From: a virus
Reading direction: 5' to 3' (one strand)
IMG/VR virus record: IMGVR_UViG_3300030107_004423
Location: 1 to 64,000 of that record
DNA: 64,000 bases
Positions within the stretch are counted from its first letter, which is position 1, and each line of letters starts with the position of its first letter. The translations under genes were made by a program, and so were the position numbers. Below are positions 1 to 6,816 of the stretch, one piece after another. The notes under the pieces were generated by a model. The model worked only from the letters and a program-made list of their open reading frames with translations. It did no database searches and was not told the DNA's origin.

Positions 1-623
1 AAGCACCTCCTAAATCTATGAAAACAATGTTCTTACAGAATATAGTAAATATGTTCAAAAGAAACACTTATTTTGTAGAAATGGAGATGAGTCCACGTCA
101 AATGTGGATGAGATTTGTAATGATGGAGAATAATTGGGATGAAGAACAGTTAAAAGCACATTATAGTCAGTATGCTAATGGTATAAGTCAGCAATTTGAC
201 TGGTTAACTGTAGATTATAACAGTTGTTTCCCACATGAATTACAAAAACGTATAATGTTACTACCAAGAAAGCCTGAGATAGTTGTTATAGACCATATGG
301 GCTTGTTAAGAAGTCAAAAATCAGATAATAACATGAAAGTAGAGGAAGCTTCTCAAGCATTAATGGAGCTTGCTGTAAAGAATAACATTATCGTATTTGC
401 TGTATCTGAAATAACTAAATCAGCTTTTCAAGAAGGTATGAATATAGCTTCAGCGAAAGGTTCATTTAGAGTAGCTTATAACGCTAACAAAGTACTATCT
501 ATAACTCCATTTAAAGAAAAAGAGAGCAATCTTATTAGATCTTTAAGAATAGAAAGCACTGCAAATAGAGAGAAAGAACATCTTGATGTTAATCTTCCAG
601 TTAGAGGAGCTAAAATAGGATGA
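1..623 (+). CDS. Primase-helicase, C-terminal part (5' truncated by window)
   Basis: The reading frame is open to the left edge. The visible part starts in the nucleotide-binding loop (APPKSMKT) and contains the RecA-like helicase fold: an EMEMSPRQMW segment, a Walker B strand (EIVVIDHMGLL), then a SEITKSAFQEG segment. It is nearly identical to the C-terminal 207 residues of the complete gene at 53468-55216, with only a few substitutions. By that comparison it is the DnaB/RecA-family helicase half of a bifunctional primase-helicase acting at the replication fork. The internal ATG at 18 is not a real start. The stop overlaps the start of the next small gene. Confidence 0.9.
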   Translation, partial: APPKSMKTMFLQNIVNMFKRNTYFVEMEMSPRQMWMRFVMMENNWDEEQLKAHYSQYANGISQQFDWLTVDYNSCFPHELQKRIMLLPRKPEIVVIDHMGLLRSQKSDNNMKVEEASQALMELAVKNNIIVFAVSEITKSAFQEGMNIASAKGSFRVAYNANKVLSITPFKEKESNLIRSLRIESTANREKEHLDVNLPVRGAKIG

Positions 624-799
624 TACAGATAACAAAATGGATAAATGTCAATGAAAGGATATGGTATAGGGGAAACCTTATACCTGCCTTTGATTGGCTA
701 ACTAAGGAAAAGGTTAGATTAGAAAAACTTACACAAAAAAAGTGTGAAATTAGAACTGATAAAGGGCATATAGCTCTATTCAGAGAAAGGTTAAAATGA
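620..799 (+). CDS. Small conserved early protein, 59 aa
   Basis: The ATG overlaps the helicase stop codon (ATGA), and the stop overlaps the start of the DUF932 gene, so three genes are translationally coupled. The same 59-residue gene lies at 55213-55392 in the second copy. It begins MIQITKWI, keeps the PAFDWLT core and ends with ALFRERL plus one basic residue. That conservation with identical length shows it is a real gene. It is basic, has no membrane segment and no recognised domain. Function unknown; probably a replication accessory by position. Confidence 0.8.
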   Translation: MIQITKWINVNERIWYRGNLIPAFDWLTKEKVRLEKLTQKKCEIRTDKGHIALFRERLK

Positions 800-1578
800 A
801 GAACCCATACGCAGAAATACGCAAAGTACCTTTAAATTATCAAGGTATAGAATCTTCTGCTTATTCTGTCCAGTATAGAGAAGAAAATGACTGGAAAGAG
901 GCAGGAGTTGTAGGTAGTAAATATATGTTATTACCTAATAGCAAAGTAAAAGAAGCTGCAGATCAAGTAGCTAATGCTTCAAATATACAATTTGAGCAAG
1001 ATAAAACATTCTTTGATGGTAGAAGATATATATATTCTTTAAAATCAAATAGTGTAGTTGGAAATATAAAGCAAGGTGATGACCTAGCATTAGGTATTCA
1101 GTTTTGGAATAGCTATGATGGTAGCAAATCATTTGGATTTTCAATGTTATTATATAGATTAATATGTACCAATGGAATGATGAGCAAGAAATTCTTTAAT
1201 ACCTTTAGATTTAAGCACGAACCTAATAGTGAAGGCTGGGAAGAAAATCTAGATAAGGTTATTAATATTGTAAATTCTACTTCTGAAGGTAGTTTAAACA
1301 GTATGATAGGAAATCTAAGAAAATTAGATGACTTAAGAATTACTATGAAAGGACTGGGAACGATAAGACATGATCATCTTTCAGATATACCTTCTGGTAT
1401 ATGGGGAAATATCGTAGATAAATTCTCCGATCCTCATGGACAATATCATTCAGAAACTAGTGGTTGGGGATTATTGAATGCTGCAACAGATATATTGTGG
1501 CATAAAGATAAACCTACAATAGCTAGTTACAATCAGAATGCATCTATAGTAGATGGATTATGTAGAGCTGTATCATAA
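796..1578 (+). CDS. DUF932 family protein
   Basis: A 260-residue protein with the DUF932 signature: a central NSYDGS motif followed by RLICTNGM, then a charged helical C-terminal third ending in a WGLLNAATDILWH segment. DUF932 proteins are common in phages and plasmids near replication genes; their biochemical role is unknown. The start overlaps the preceding small gene. The second copy (55389-56174) is 261 residues and roughly three quarters identical. Downstream lie two structured RNA elements instead of the usual tight gene overlap. Confidence 0.85.
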   Translation: MKNPYAEIRKVPLNYQGIESSAYSVQYREENDWKEAGVVGSKYMLLPNSKVKEAADQVANASNIQFEQDKTFFDGRRYIYSLKSNSVVGNIKQGDDLALGIQFWNSYDGSKSFGFSMLLYRLICTNGMMSKKFFNTFRFKHEPNSEGWEENLDKVINIVNSTSEGSLNSMIGNLRKLDDLRITMKGLGTIRHDHLSDIPSGIWGNIVDKFSDPHGQYHSETSGWGLLNAATDILWHKDKPTIASYNQNASIVDGLCRAVS

Positions 1579-1590
1579 ATTGGTACCAAA

Positions 1591-1658
1591 GGACTGGCGG
1601 GAGACTGGCGTAATTAACCTCAGATAATATGCATGACGTATACCAGCATATCCAGTCC
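1591..1658 (+). ncRNA. Structured RNA element, type 1 (first copy only)
   Basis: A 7-bp perfect closing helix pairs GGACTGG (1591-1597) with CCAGTCC (1652-1658). Inside it CTGG (1605-1608) can pair with CCAG (1643-1646), enclosing a 5-bp hairpin 1628-1632/1638-1642 with one G-U pair. The whole unit is 68 nt, almost the size of the next element, and has no U-tract, so it is not a simple terminator. It lies in an insertion of about 85 bp absent from the second copy. A tRNA was considered and rejected because there is no T-loop. Regulatory leader or small RNA is inferred. Confidence 0.5.
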
Positions 1659-1672
1659 TATAACTTTCACAC

Positions 1673-1739
1673 GAGCAGGTACGCTTCATACCTTAAAGCA
1701 CATAATAAGTATAGCAACTTACCTAATAGCTGCCTGCTC
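1673..1739 (+). ncRNA. Conserved structured RNA element, type 2
   Basis: A 7-bp closing helix pairs GAGCAGG (1673-1679) with CCTGCTC (1733-1739). An inner 5-bp hairpin TAAGT/ACTTA (1706-1710, 1717-1721) has the loop ATAGCA. AGGTA (1677-1681) could instead pair with TACCT (1720-1724), an alternative fold. The second genome copy has the same element at 56185-56250: both helices, the loop and the flank CTTTCACAC are identical, while the stretch between the helices varies. This pattern indicates selection on RNA structure upstream of the coiled-coil gene. It has no U-tract. Confidence 0.65.
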
Positions 1740-1758
1740 AAATTTTAAAGGAGAATAA

Positions 1759-1986
1759 ATGGGAGTAAGACAAAGAGAGTATAGAGATAAAATAGGTGAT
1801 TGGGAAGATAAGTGTGATAACTATGAAGCAGGATTAAAAAACTTAAGAGAAAGAGTAGATACACTTGAAGAAAGATTAGCTCAAGCAGAGAGTATATTAA
1901 AGCTCATTCATTATGAATCTAATCCAGCTTATTTAGAAGGACTTAAAAATAAATACGATGAAATGTACGGAGTAGATGATGAGTAG
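1759..1986 (+). CDS. Small coiled-coil early protein, 75 aa
   Basis: ATG preceded by AAAGGAG about eight bases upstream. Residues about 20-50 are heptad-like and strongly charged (LRERVDTLEERLAQAE), predicting a coiled coil. The C-terminal third (IHYESNPAYLEGLK) is the most conserved part relative to the second copy at 56270-56497, which has the same length but only about 60 percent identity. Possibly an oligomerising accessory protein. No family recognised. Confidence 0.75.
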   Translation: MGVRQREYRDKIGDWEDKCDNYEAGLKNLRERVDTLEERLAQAESILKLIHYESNPAYLEGLKNKYDEMYGVDDE

Positions 1987-2212
1987 AAATGTATTTAAAG
2001 GAGAAGTTTCATCTTCTGAAAGAAAACCTAAGCATAGATATACTAAAGAAAAGATATACACCAAAGAATATTCAGGATGCAAAGATGCTTCATCTAGATT
2101 TATAAAGATGGCTAATAATGCATCTGACAATGGTAGATGTTGGTGGATATACAATTACATAATGGCTAATTCAAAATATAAAGGATATGGTAATGGAAAT
2201 AATAGGAGATAG
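1979..2212 (+). CDS. Small basic early protein
   Basis: This 77-residue protein overlaps the end of the coiled-coil gene. An ATG at 1976 is also possible, but the homologue at 56490-56708 begins MSKNV, matching the ATG at 1979. The conserved core is ASDNGRCWWIYNYIMANSKY near the C-terminus, rich in aromatic residues. The last residues extend into the following gene's start, unlike the second copy, which stops after YKGK. Function unknown. Confidence 0.7.
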   Translation: MSRNVFKGEVSSSERKPKHRYTKEKIYTKEYSGCKDASSRFIKMANNASDNGRCWWIYNYIMANSKYKGYGNGNNRR

Positions 2213-2564
2213 AATAGCAATAATGAAGAAGAAAAGAAACACAGACGTGGAAGAAGAATATCCAAGAATGTGTGACTCATTTGAATCTATAACCGATGAA
2301 ATGTTTGAGCTGTTTAAGAAGAAACAATCAGACTATGGACCTACCAATATAGGTATGGGTAGTCGTACTATAGAAACAGATGGAGATGTAGAGAGATCAA
2401 TGATAGGATTAACAGTTAGAATGAATGATAAAGTTCAAAGACTAATGAATCTTATTCTTGATAATAAAGACCCTCAAAATGAATCTATAGAAGATACATT
2501 AATAGATATAGCTAATTATGCTGTAATGGCAAAACTAGTTATAAATAAGGAATGGGGAAAATGA
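2193..2564 (+). CDS. DUF1599 / MazG-like protein
   Basis: A 123-residue protein matching the DUF1599 pattern (also called nucleotide modification associated domain 1): MFELFKKKQSDYGPTNIG, then IGL.VRMNDKVQRLMNL, then ESIEDTLIDIANYAVMAKLV. These helices with acidic residues resemble the all-alpha NTP pyrophosphatase (MazG) superfamily, so a role in nucleotide pools or modified bases is possible but not shown. The start at 2193 is chosen because the homologue at 56710 begins MEIIGD; an in-frame ATG six bases upstream also exists. Confidence 0.75.
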   Translation: MEIIGDRIAIMKKKRNTDVEEEYPRMCDSFESITDEMFELFKKKQSDYGPTNIGMGSRTIETDGDVERSMIGLTVRMNDKVQRLMNLILDNKDPQNESIEDTLIDIANYAVMAKLVINKEWGK

Positions 2565-2785
2565 AGATAGTAGCAAAACTATCTAAAGAGTATTATAATT
2601 GCTACATGTGTTCTTTTTCAGGTTTTGCAGATAGATATATTGTAGTCCCACATATAGTAGATACGGATAAAGAGTATACAATATGTACTTCATGCGCTAA
2701 AAGAGAACATGGTAGTAAAAATAAAGTTAAACTAATAGATGTCATAGAAGAAAGGACTAAAATATGGCTACAAAAGAAGCAATAA
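2561..2785 (+). CDS. Small zinc-ribbon-like protein
   Basis: 74 residues containing two CxxC pairs (CYMC near the N-terminus, CTSC about 30 residues later), a typical zinc-ribbon spacing. The start ATG overlaps the previous stop as ATGA, and GGGGA lies just upstream; an ATG at 2552 is an alternative. The second copy (57069-57293) keeps all four cysteines, supporting metal binding. Nucleic-acid binding is the usual role of such folds, but no specific function can be assigned. Confidence 0.75.
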   Translation: MKIVAKLSKEYYNCYMCSFSGFADRYIVVPHIVDTDKEYTICTSCAKREHGSKNKVKLIDVIEERTKIWLQKKQ

Positions 2786-3042
2786 AAAAGATACAAGATA
2801 AAGCTACAGAAGATTACAAAGGTAGAACTGAAGATCTTTACAATAAGAGTGCAATGCTAGAAGAAAAGATTATCAATGTAACAATATCATTAGATGCTGT
2901 TTCAAATAAAGTTAATAATCTAGATATTGATGGACTTAACAAATCTATTGAAGAGGTTAAATCTAGGATAGATGAAGTAGAAAAAATATTACGTGAACAT
3001 AGTCCATTAATTACTCAATTAAGAGGAAGGATTGGAATATGA
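2764..3042 (+). CDS. Coiled-coil early protein, 92 aa
   Basis: The start lies inside the zinc-ribbon gene. Residues about 25-80 show continuous heptads (LEEKIINVTISLDAVSNKV and following), predicting a long coiled coil, and the end LITQLRGRIGI matches the second copy's LITTMRGRMGV. The homologue (57272-57493) is 19 residues shorter in the coil, so length there is tolerated. Function unknown. Confidence 0.7.
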   Translation: MATKEAIKKIQDKATEDYKGRTEDLYNKSAMLEEKIINVTISLDAVSNKVNNLDIDGLNKSIEEVKSRIDEVEKILREHSPLITQLRGRIGI

Positions 3043-3254
3043 AGCAAAAGAAACCTACTAACAATGAGATAAAAACTGTTATTAGTAATATATTAATAGA
3101 ATTATCTCAAATGTCTGAATTTCTAAAAGGTTTAGATACATCATTTGCAGCTTATTTAGAGATGAAAGGTGATGCAGATAAATTAAATATATTCATCAAA
3201 GATAAAATAAAGGAGGCTAAAGATGCCCAGCAAAAGCAAAGCGAAGGGAAATAG
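3039..3254 (+). CDS. Small helical early protein, 71 aa
   Basis: The start overlaps the previous stop (ATGA). It is a highly helical protein with a strongly conserved centre (ELSQMSEFLKGLDTSFAAYL) shared with 57490-57708. Its last codons contain the AAAGGAGG ribosome binding site of the nuclease gene, whose start lies inside it, so the two are co-translated. No family recognised. Confidence 0.75.
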   Translation: MKQKKPTNNEIKTVISNILIELSQMSEFLKGLDTSFAAYLEMKGDADKLNIFIKDKIKEAKDAQQKQSEGK

Positions 3255-3549
3255 ATTCGAAAGAGAAATAGTTAAGATAGCTAAAGACAGAGGATTTGAA
3301 TCTCAAAGAGCGTGGGGATCTAATGGTCAAGCGTTAGGAATGCATGAAGAAGTAGATTTGACTTTAGGCGTAAATCCTAAAATGAAAATACAAGCTAAAT
3401 GCAGAAAGAGTATAGCTTCTTATCTTATACCTACAGAGCATGTAGATGCCGTAGTATGTAAAGAAGATAGAGGAGAGCCTTTAATAATAATGAGATTTTC
3501 CGATTGGCTTGATATGCATTGGGGAAATTGTATGGTGGAGGATAGATGA
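3223..3549 (+). CDS. PD-(D/E)XK nuclease, Holliday-junction-resolvase-like
   Basis: A 108-residue protein with the compact archaeal-Hjc/RecB-like nuclease layout: N-terminal basic KGNRFEREIV (Glu13), then EVDL (Asp45), then QAKCRK (Lys59), giving an E...D...QxK active-site set. The family cuts branched DNA, so it may resolve replication intermediates or trim DNA before packaging. Strong AAAGGAGG ribosome binding site. The homologue at 57677-58003 is about 85 percent identical and keeps all motif residues. Confidence 0.75.
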   Translation: MPSKSKAKGNRFEREIVKIAKDRGFESQRAWGSNGQALGMHEEVDLTLGVNPKMKIQAKCRKSIASYLIPTEHVDAVVCKEDRGEPLIIMRFSDWLDMHWGNCMVEDR

Positions 3550-3674
3550 ATAAAGTACAGCTCTATAGTATAAAGAAAAAACGACACGACAATAACAATA
3601 CTAACAGATTGGATTGGAAGATTGATAAGCTTCTAATTGCAGTCGATAAACTCCTAAGAAGACTAGGTGGTTAG
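3546..3674 (+). CDS. Small basic protein, 42 aa, end of early operon
   Basis: The ATG overlaps the nuclease stop. It begins MNKVQLYSIKKKR and ends DKLLRRLGG: a basic N-terminus and an amphipathic helix. It is the last gene before the convergent terminator. The second genome has an unrelated 69-residue membrane protein in this exact slot (58000-58209), so this is where the two early modules stop matching. Function unknown. Confidence 0.5.
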   Translation: MNKVQLYSIKKKRHDNNNTNRLDWKIDKLLIAVDKLLRRLGG

Positions 3675-3688
3675 TTAATTAAAGTGAA

Positions 3689-3715
3689 ATAGGGGGGAGC
3701 ATTGCTTCCCTCTAT
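3689..3715. terminator. Bidirectional terminator between converging operons
   Basis: A 12-bp stem (3689-3700 with 3704-3715, two G-U pairs) with a 3-nt loop lies between the converging early and late operons. The stop codon of the 1,034-aa late gene lies inside the right arm. T-runs are weak on both sides. The second genome has a different 9-bp hairpin in the same position. Confidence 0.7.
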
Positions 3716-6700
3716 GTTATTAAACTAGACATTGCTTCCATAGCTGCTTGTCTTTCAAATTCATCAAGTCCTTTGAATTTATCTCTTTTCTTTCTTTTCT
3801 TATCCTTAACACCAAAGAATTTTTTAATAGGCTTTGGAATCTTACCTCTTGCAATTTTACTCATATTTCTTTGATCTTTATCTGGAAATAATCCTAATTC
3901 TAAGAATGCTAAATCGGTAAAGCTACTGCCTTGTAAGAATGAAGGAATTGTATATGCAACAGTCCTGGCTAATTGAGCATTTATTATATTTAATTTAGAA
4001 TAAAGCTCCTCTCTTCTGTCTCCAGTCATATGTTTAAATGCAGTGTCAAAAGCTTCTTCTGTTCTAGGATCTACATTGCCATCTAAATTTGCTTTTGCAA
4101 CAAGTTCATATGCACTCATAATCATTGGAGCATTAGGACCAAGAAAATATTTACCTTTCTGTCCAAATGTTTGTCTTACATATTTCTTTATTATATCACC
4201 ATGTTCCATCTTTAAATGAGCTTTTCTACTCTTGTCATCAATTATAGTCTGTATTTGCTCTTCAGTTATTTTGCCTGAATGTAACATAGCTTGTATTTCA
4301 GCATGTAATAATAATGTCTCTCCTGTTTCTAAAACATCATTAGGCATTAATTTGGGAAGATTAACTTTACCAGCTATAGTAGCACCCCATATAAGGGCTT
4401 GTAACATACCAAATCTCATAGGCCTCATAAATTCTTCACTAGTAAAATCACCAGCTCTAGCAGAAAGTCCAGCTTCTTTTCCCCATTTATACATTAGATC
4501 TGTCATACTAAATCTATAATGAGCAAATTGACCTAATCCCATTTTAGCCATCATTGTGGCTTTACTTTCTTTTCCAGTAACACGTATAGCTTTAGCCTTA
4601 TTCCATTTAGCATATTCAAAATGCAAATCTAACACTCCAGAATAAGCTAATTCGCCAGCTTTATTTTCTATCCAATTAGACATTACTTTATCTGCATCTT
4701 TTCCATATCTTTCAACTAAATCTTTTTCAGTTATTATATAGTCATCACCTTTTTTACTTTTAATATCTGATTCATATCTTTTTAAGATTTGTTGCGCTCT
4801 CCAAGTAGAGCTAGTCTGTTCTAAATTACCATGAGCTAAGGCAAAACCCACATCAAATGTTCTTCCTCTATTCCAATCCTCAACCACTCTATGCATTCCA
4901 CCTGCAGATTTAGCTATATTACTAGAAACTCTAGCAGTAAATGCAGGATAACTATCTCCATGCTTAACTTGTAAATTTCCTTTTTCATCTACGAACATTT
5001 CATTATTATTCATATATGAATCTTCTAAAGCTCCCCTACTAGCTTCACTTATCTTTACATTCTCACCTTTTAAAGAATCAAAAGCGTTTGATGTCATATT
5101 TTTTCCATTAAACCATTGCAACCCATATTTAACTTTCTGTCTATTTACTTTAACTTGATTGCTTTCTGCTCCACCTACATTTTTATAAAATCTAGCAGAA
5201 TCACCAACAAAAGGAGCAGCAGCTTTAAATCCAAAATGAACCCACTCATATGCTCTTTGAGTACCATTTCTAGCGGCAGATCTTATATTTCCTCCCATTA
5301 ATCTAAAATATGTAACAGCTTGCATTGTTCTCATTATATTTTCTACTGTACTATCCCTTCTAGGATCTATTGTATACACATCATTATAAACATCTTCCAT
5401 TAATTGCAACATATCCATAGATGCTTCTTCCAGATCTTTTCTCCCAGCCTCTCTTGCAGGATTTAAATGCTCGTCTATAATTTTATTAGCAGCATTATTA
5501 AAATTGTCTTTAACATGTAATCTATAATTAAATATACCTACATCGCTTGCATATTTTTTAAGAAAGAAGTAAGGATCGTTATTGTATATATTATTCATTA
5601 AAGCAGTTCTAGGCTTTGCTACATTAACTATTCCATCCCAACTATCTAATTCATTTTTAATCTTAACATCTAAAGACATATCACCTCTATCTATAGAAGT
5701 TTCAATTTTTTGCAATGTTTTTATCATTCCAAGAGTATAATGAGACATATAATGAGGAGAGAAAGCTACTTTTTTATTAGTAGATATATCTTTAACATCA
5801 AATCCCATTCCTATAAAGTCTCTATTGCTTTGCATATCCTTATAGTCTATAGTTCTATTATTCTCATCTATATTCTTTTGAAATTCTATAGATTTTATCA
5901 AAGCAGATACCTTATCTATAGTACCATCAACCCATTTTAAATTTTCTTTATCTTTGGCCATTGATTTGATTTTTTGCAATCCCCTTACAAGACTAACAGA
6001 TGTAGATTTTCTTATCTGAATATAATTAGATTTCATTTTTTCTAAAGCTATTCTTTGTTTTGGCTTTAAATTGGGTATTGTAGCAATATCAGCGCCTTGT
6101 AATACATCATTCATTAACTCAAAAGCTTTACCTGATCCATCTTTATAAAATTTTTGAATCTCTAATTGATTCGCTCTTAATTTTGCTGCTACAGATGTTT
6201 TAGTTTTAAGATTCTCAGTGCTTAACCATTGATCGGATAAAGCATCGTATTCTTTTTGAAGTCTTGCTAATTTTTTTTGACCTCCAGATTTAAAAGATTT
6301 GCCTATTAAAGACTCTTCTCCTAAAGAAAGAGACAATACTTTCATATTTTGAAGAAATTCATTGATATTTTTATTAGCATTTGTACTAAAATCTCTATAA
6401 AATGAAGTTTCATCTACTAACCTTTTTTCAAATTTAGCTAATTCTGGGATATTTCTCATAGTTGCTCTAGGTAAATGAAATTTAGATGCAAAAATACCTT
6501 TTGGCTTTGATACTAATGAATCATAATATTTCAATCCTAATTCAAATTTTCTTATATGTCTATAATTTATAGGAAATTCAGATGGATCTAATGCTGGTAA
6601 ATGGGTGTATTTTTTCCAAAGCCATTCAAATGTTTCAAAATTATTCCAATTAGCATCTTTAACATTCTTATATTTACCTTTATCCCAATCGTAAGATATT

Positions 6701-6816
6701 TTATCAAGTCTATTGGCTATTATATCTTTGTCTTTTTGCTTTAATTTACTAAACCACTGATCATCACCCTCTAGTTTTTTAGCAAATGCATTTAATCCAC
6801 ATAAAAAAGCACTCAT
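3712..6816 (-). CDS. Large virion-associated protein next to the polymerase, 1034 aa
   Basis: Last gene of the late operon; its ATG is directly adjacent to the stop of the 2,980-aa gene. It is mostly helical, lysine-rich, with coiled-coil stretches around residues 180-330 and a very basic C-terminus (KDKKRKKRDKF). It is a distant homologue of the 905-aa protein at 58242-60959: shared spaced blocks include NN.....P.F.L..Y..DV..FN, then RNG...AY, then FEYA...KA.AI and Q..HY..S. Both sit directly after a giant polymerase-like gene, so it is probably a co-packaged or co-ejected partner. No enzymatic motif recognised. Confidence 0.65.
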   Translation of the reverse strand: MSAFLCGLNAFAKKLEGDDQWFSKLKQKDKDIIANRLDKISYDWDKGKYKNVKDANWNNFETFEWLWKKYTHLPALDPSEFPINYRHIRKFELGLKYYDSLVSKPKGIFASKFHLPRATMRNIPELAKFEKRLVDETSFYRDFSTNANKNINEFLQNMKVLSLSLGEESLIGKSFKSGGQKKLARLQKEYDALSDQWLSTENLKTKTSVAAKLRANQLEIQKFYKDGSGKAFELMNDVLQGADIATIPNLKPKQRIALEKMKSNYIQIRKSTSVSLVRGLQKIKSMAKDKENLKWVDGTIDKVSALIKSIEFQKNIDENNRTIDYKDMQSNRDFIGMGFDVKDISTNKKVAFSPHYMSHYTLGMIKTLQKIETSIDRGDMSLDVKIKNELDSWDGIVNVAKPRTALMNNIYNNDPYFFLKKYASDVGIFNYRLHVKDNFNNAANKIIDEHLNPAREAGRKDLEEASMDMLQLMEDVYNDVYTIDPRRDSTVENIMRTMQAVTYFRLMGGNIRSAARNGTQRAYEWVHFGFKAAAPFVGDSARFYKNVGGAESNQVKVNRQKVKYGLQWFNGKNMTSNAFDSLKGENVKISEASRGALEDSYMNNNEMFVDEKGNLQVKHGDSYPAFTARVSSNIAKSAGGMHRVVEDWNRGRTFDVGFALAHGNLEQTSSTWRAQQILKRYESDIKSKKGDDYIITEKDLVERYGKDADKVMSNWIENKAGELAYSGVLDLHFEYAKWNKAKAIRVTGKESKATMMAKMGLGQFAHYRFSMTDLMYKWGKEAGLSARAGDFTSEEFMRPMRFGMLQALIWGATIAGKVNLPKLMPNDVLETGETLLLHAEIQAMLHSGKITEEQIQTIIDDKSRKAHLKMEHGDIIKKYVRQTFGQKGKYFLGPNAPMIMSAYELVAKANLDGNVDPRTEEAFDTAFKHMTGDRREELYSKLNIINAQLARTVAYTIPSFLQGSSFTDLAFLELGLFPDKDQRNMSKIARGKIPKPIKKFFGVKDKKRKKRDKFKGLDEFERQAAMEAMSSLIT

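Larger units (their letters stand above)
1..3549. repeat. Early-module copy 1 (of 2)
   Basis: This stretch is collinear with 54594-58003. It has the same genes in the same order, the same overlaps and the same conserved intergenic RNA element. The first bases here align to position 54594 inside the primase-helicase gene. The copies differ by many scattered substitutions and by an extra insertion here at about 1579-1660, so this is not one sequence assembled twice. Protein identity by eye falls from about 95 percent in the helicase part to about 60 percent in the small coiled-coil gene, then rises again in the nuclease. Confidence 0.9.

Noticed and set aside
1591-1739. tRNA genes (7-bp acceptor-like stems, about 67 nt)
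   Set aside because: No T-loop sequence, no proper anticodon loop with U33 and no D-arm of normal size.
1-3549. Terminal redundancy or circular overlap of one phage genome
   Set aside because: The two copies differ by many substitutions and by an 85-bp insertion, and different late genes follow them.
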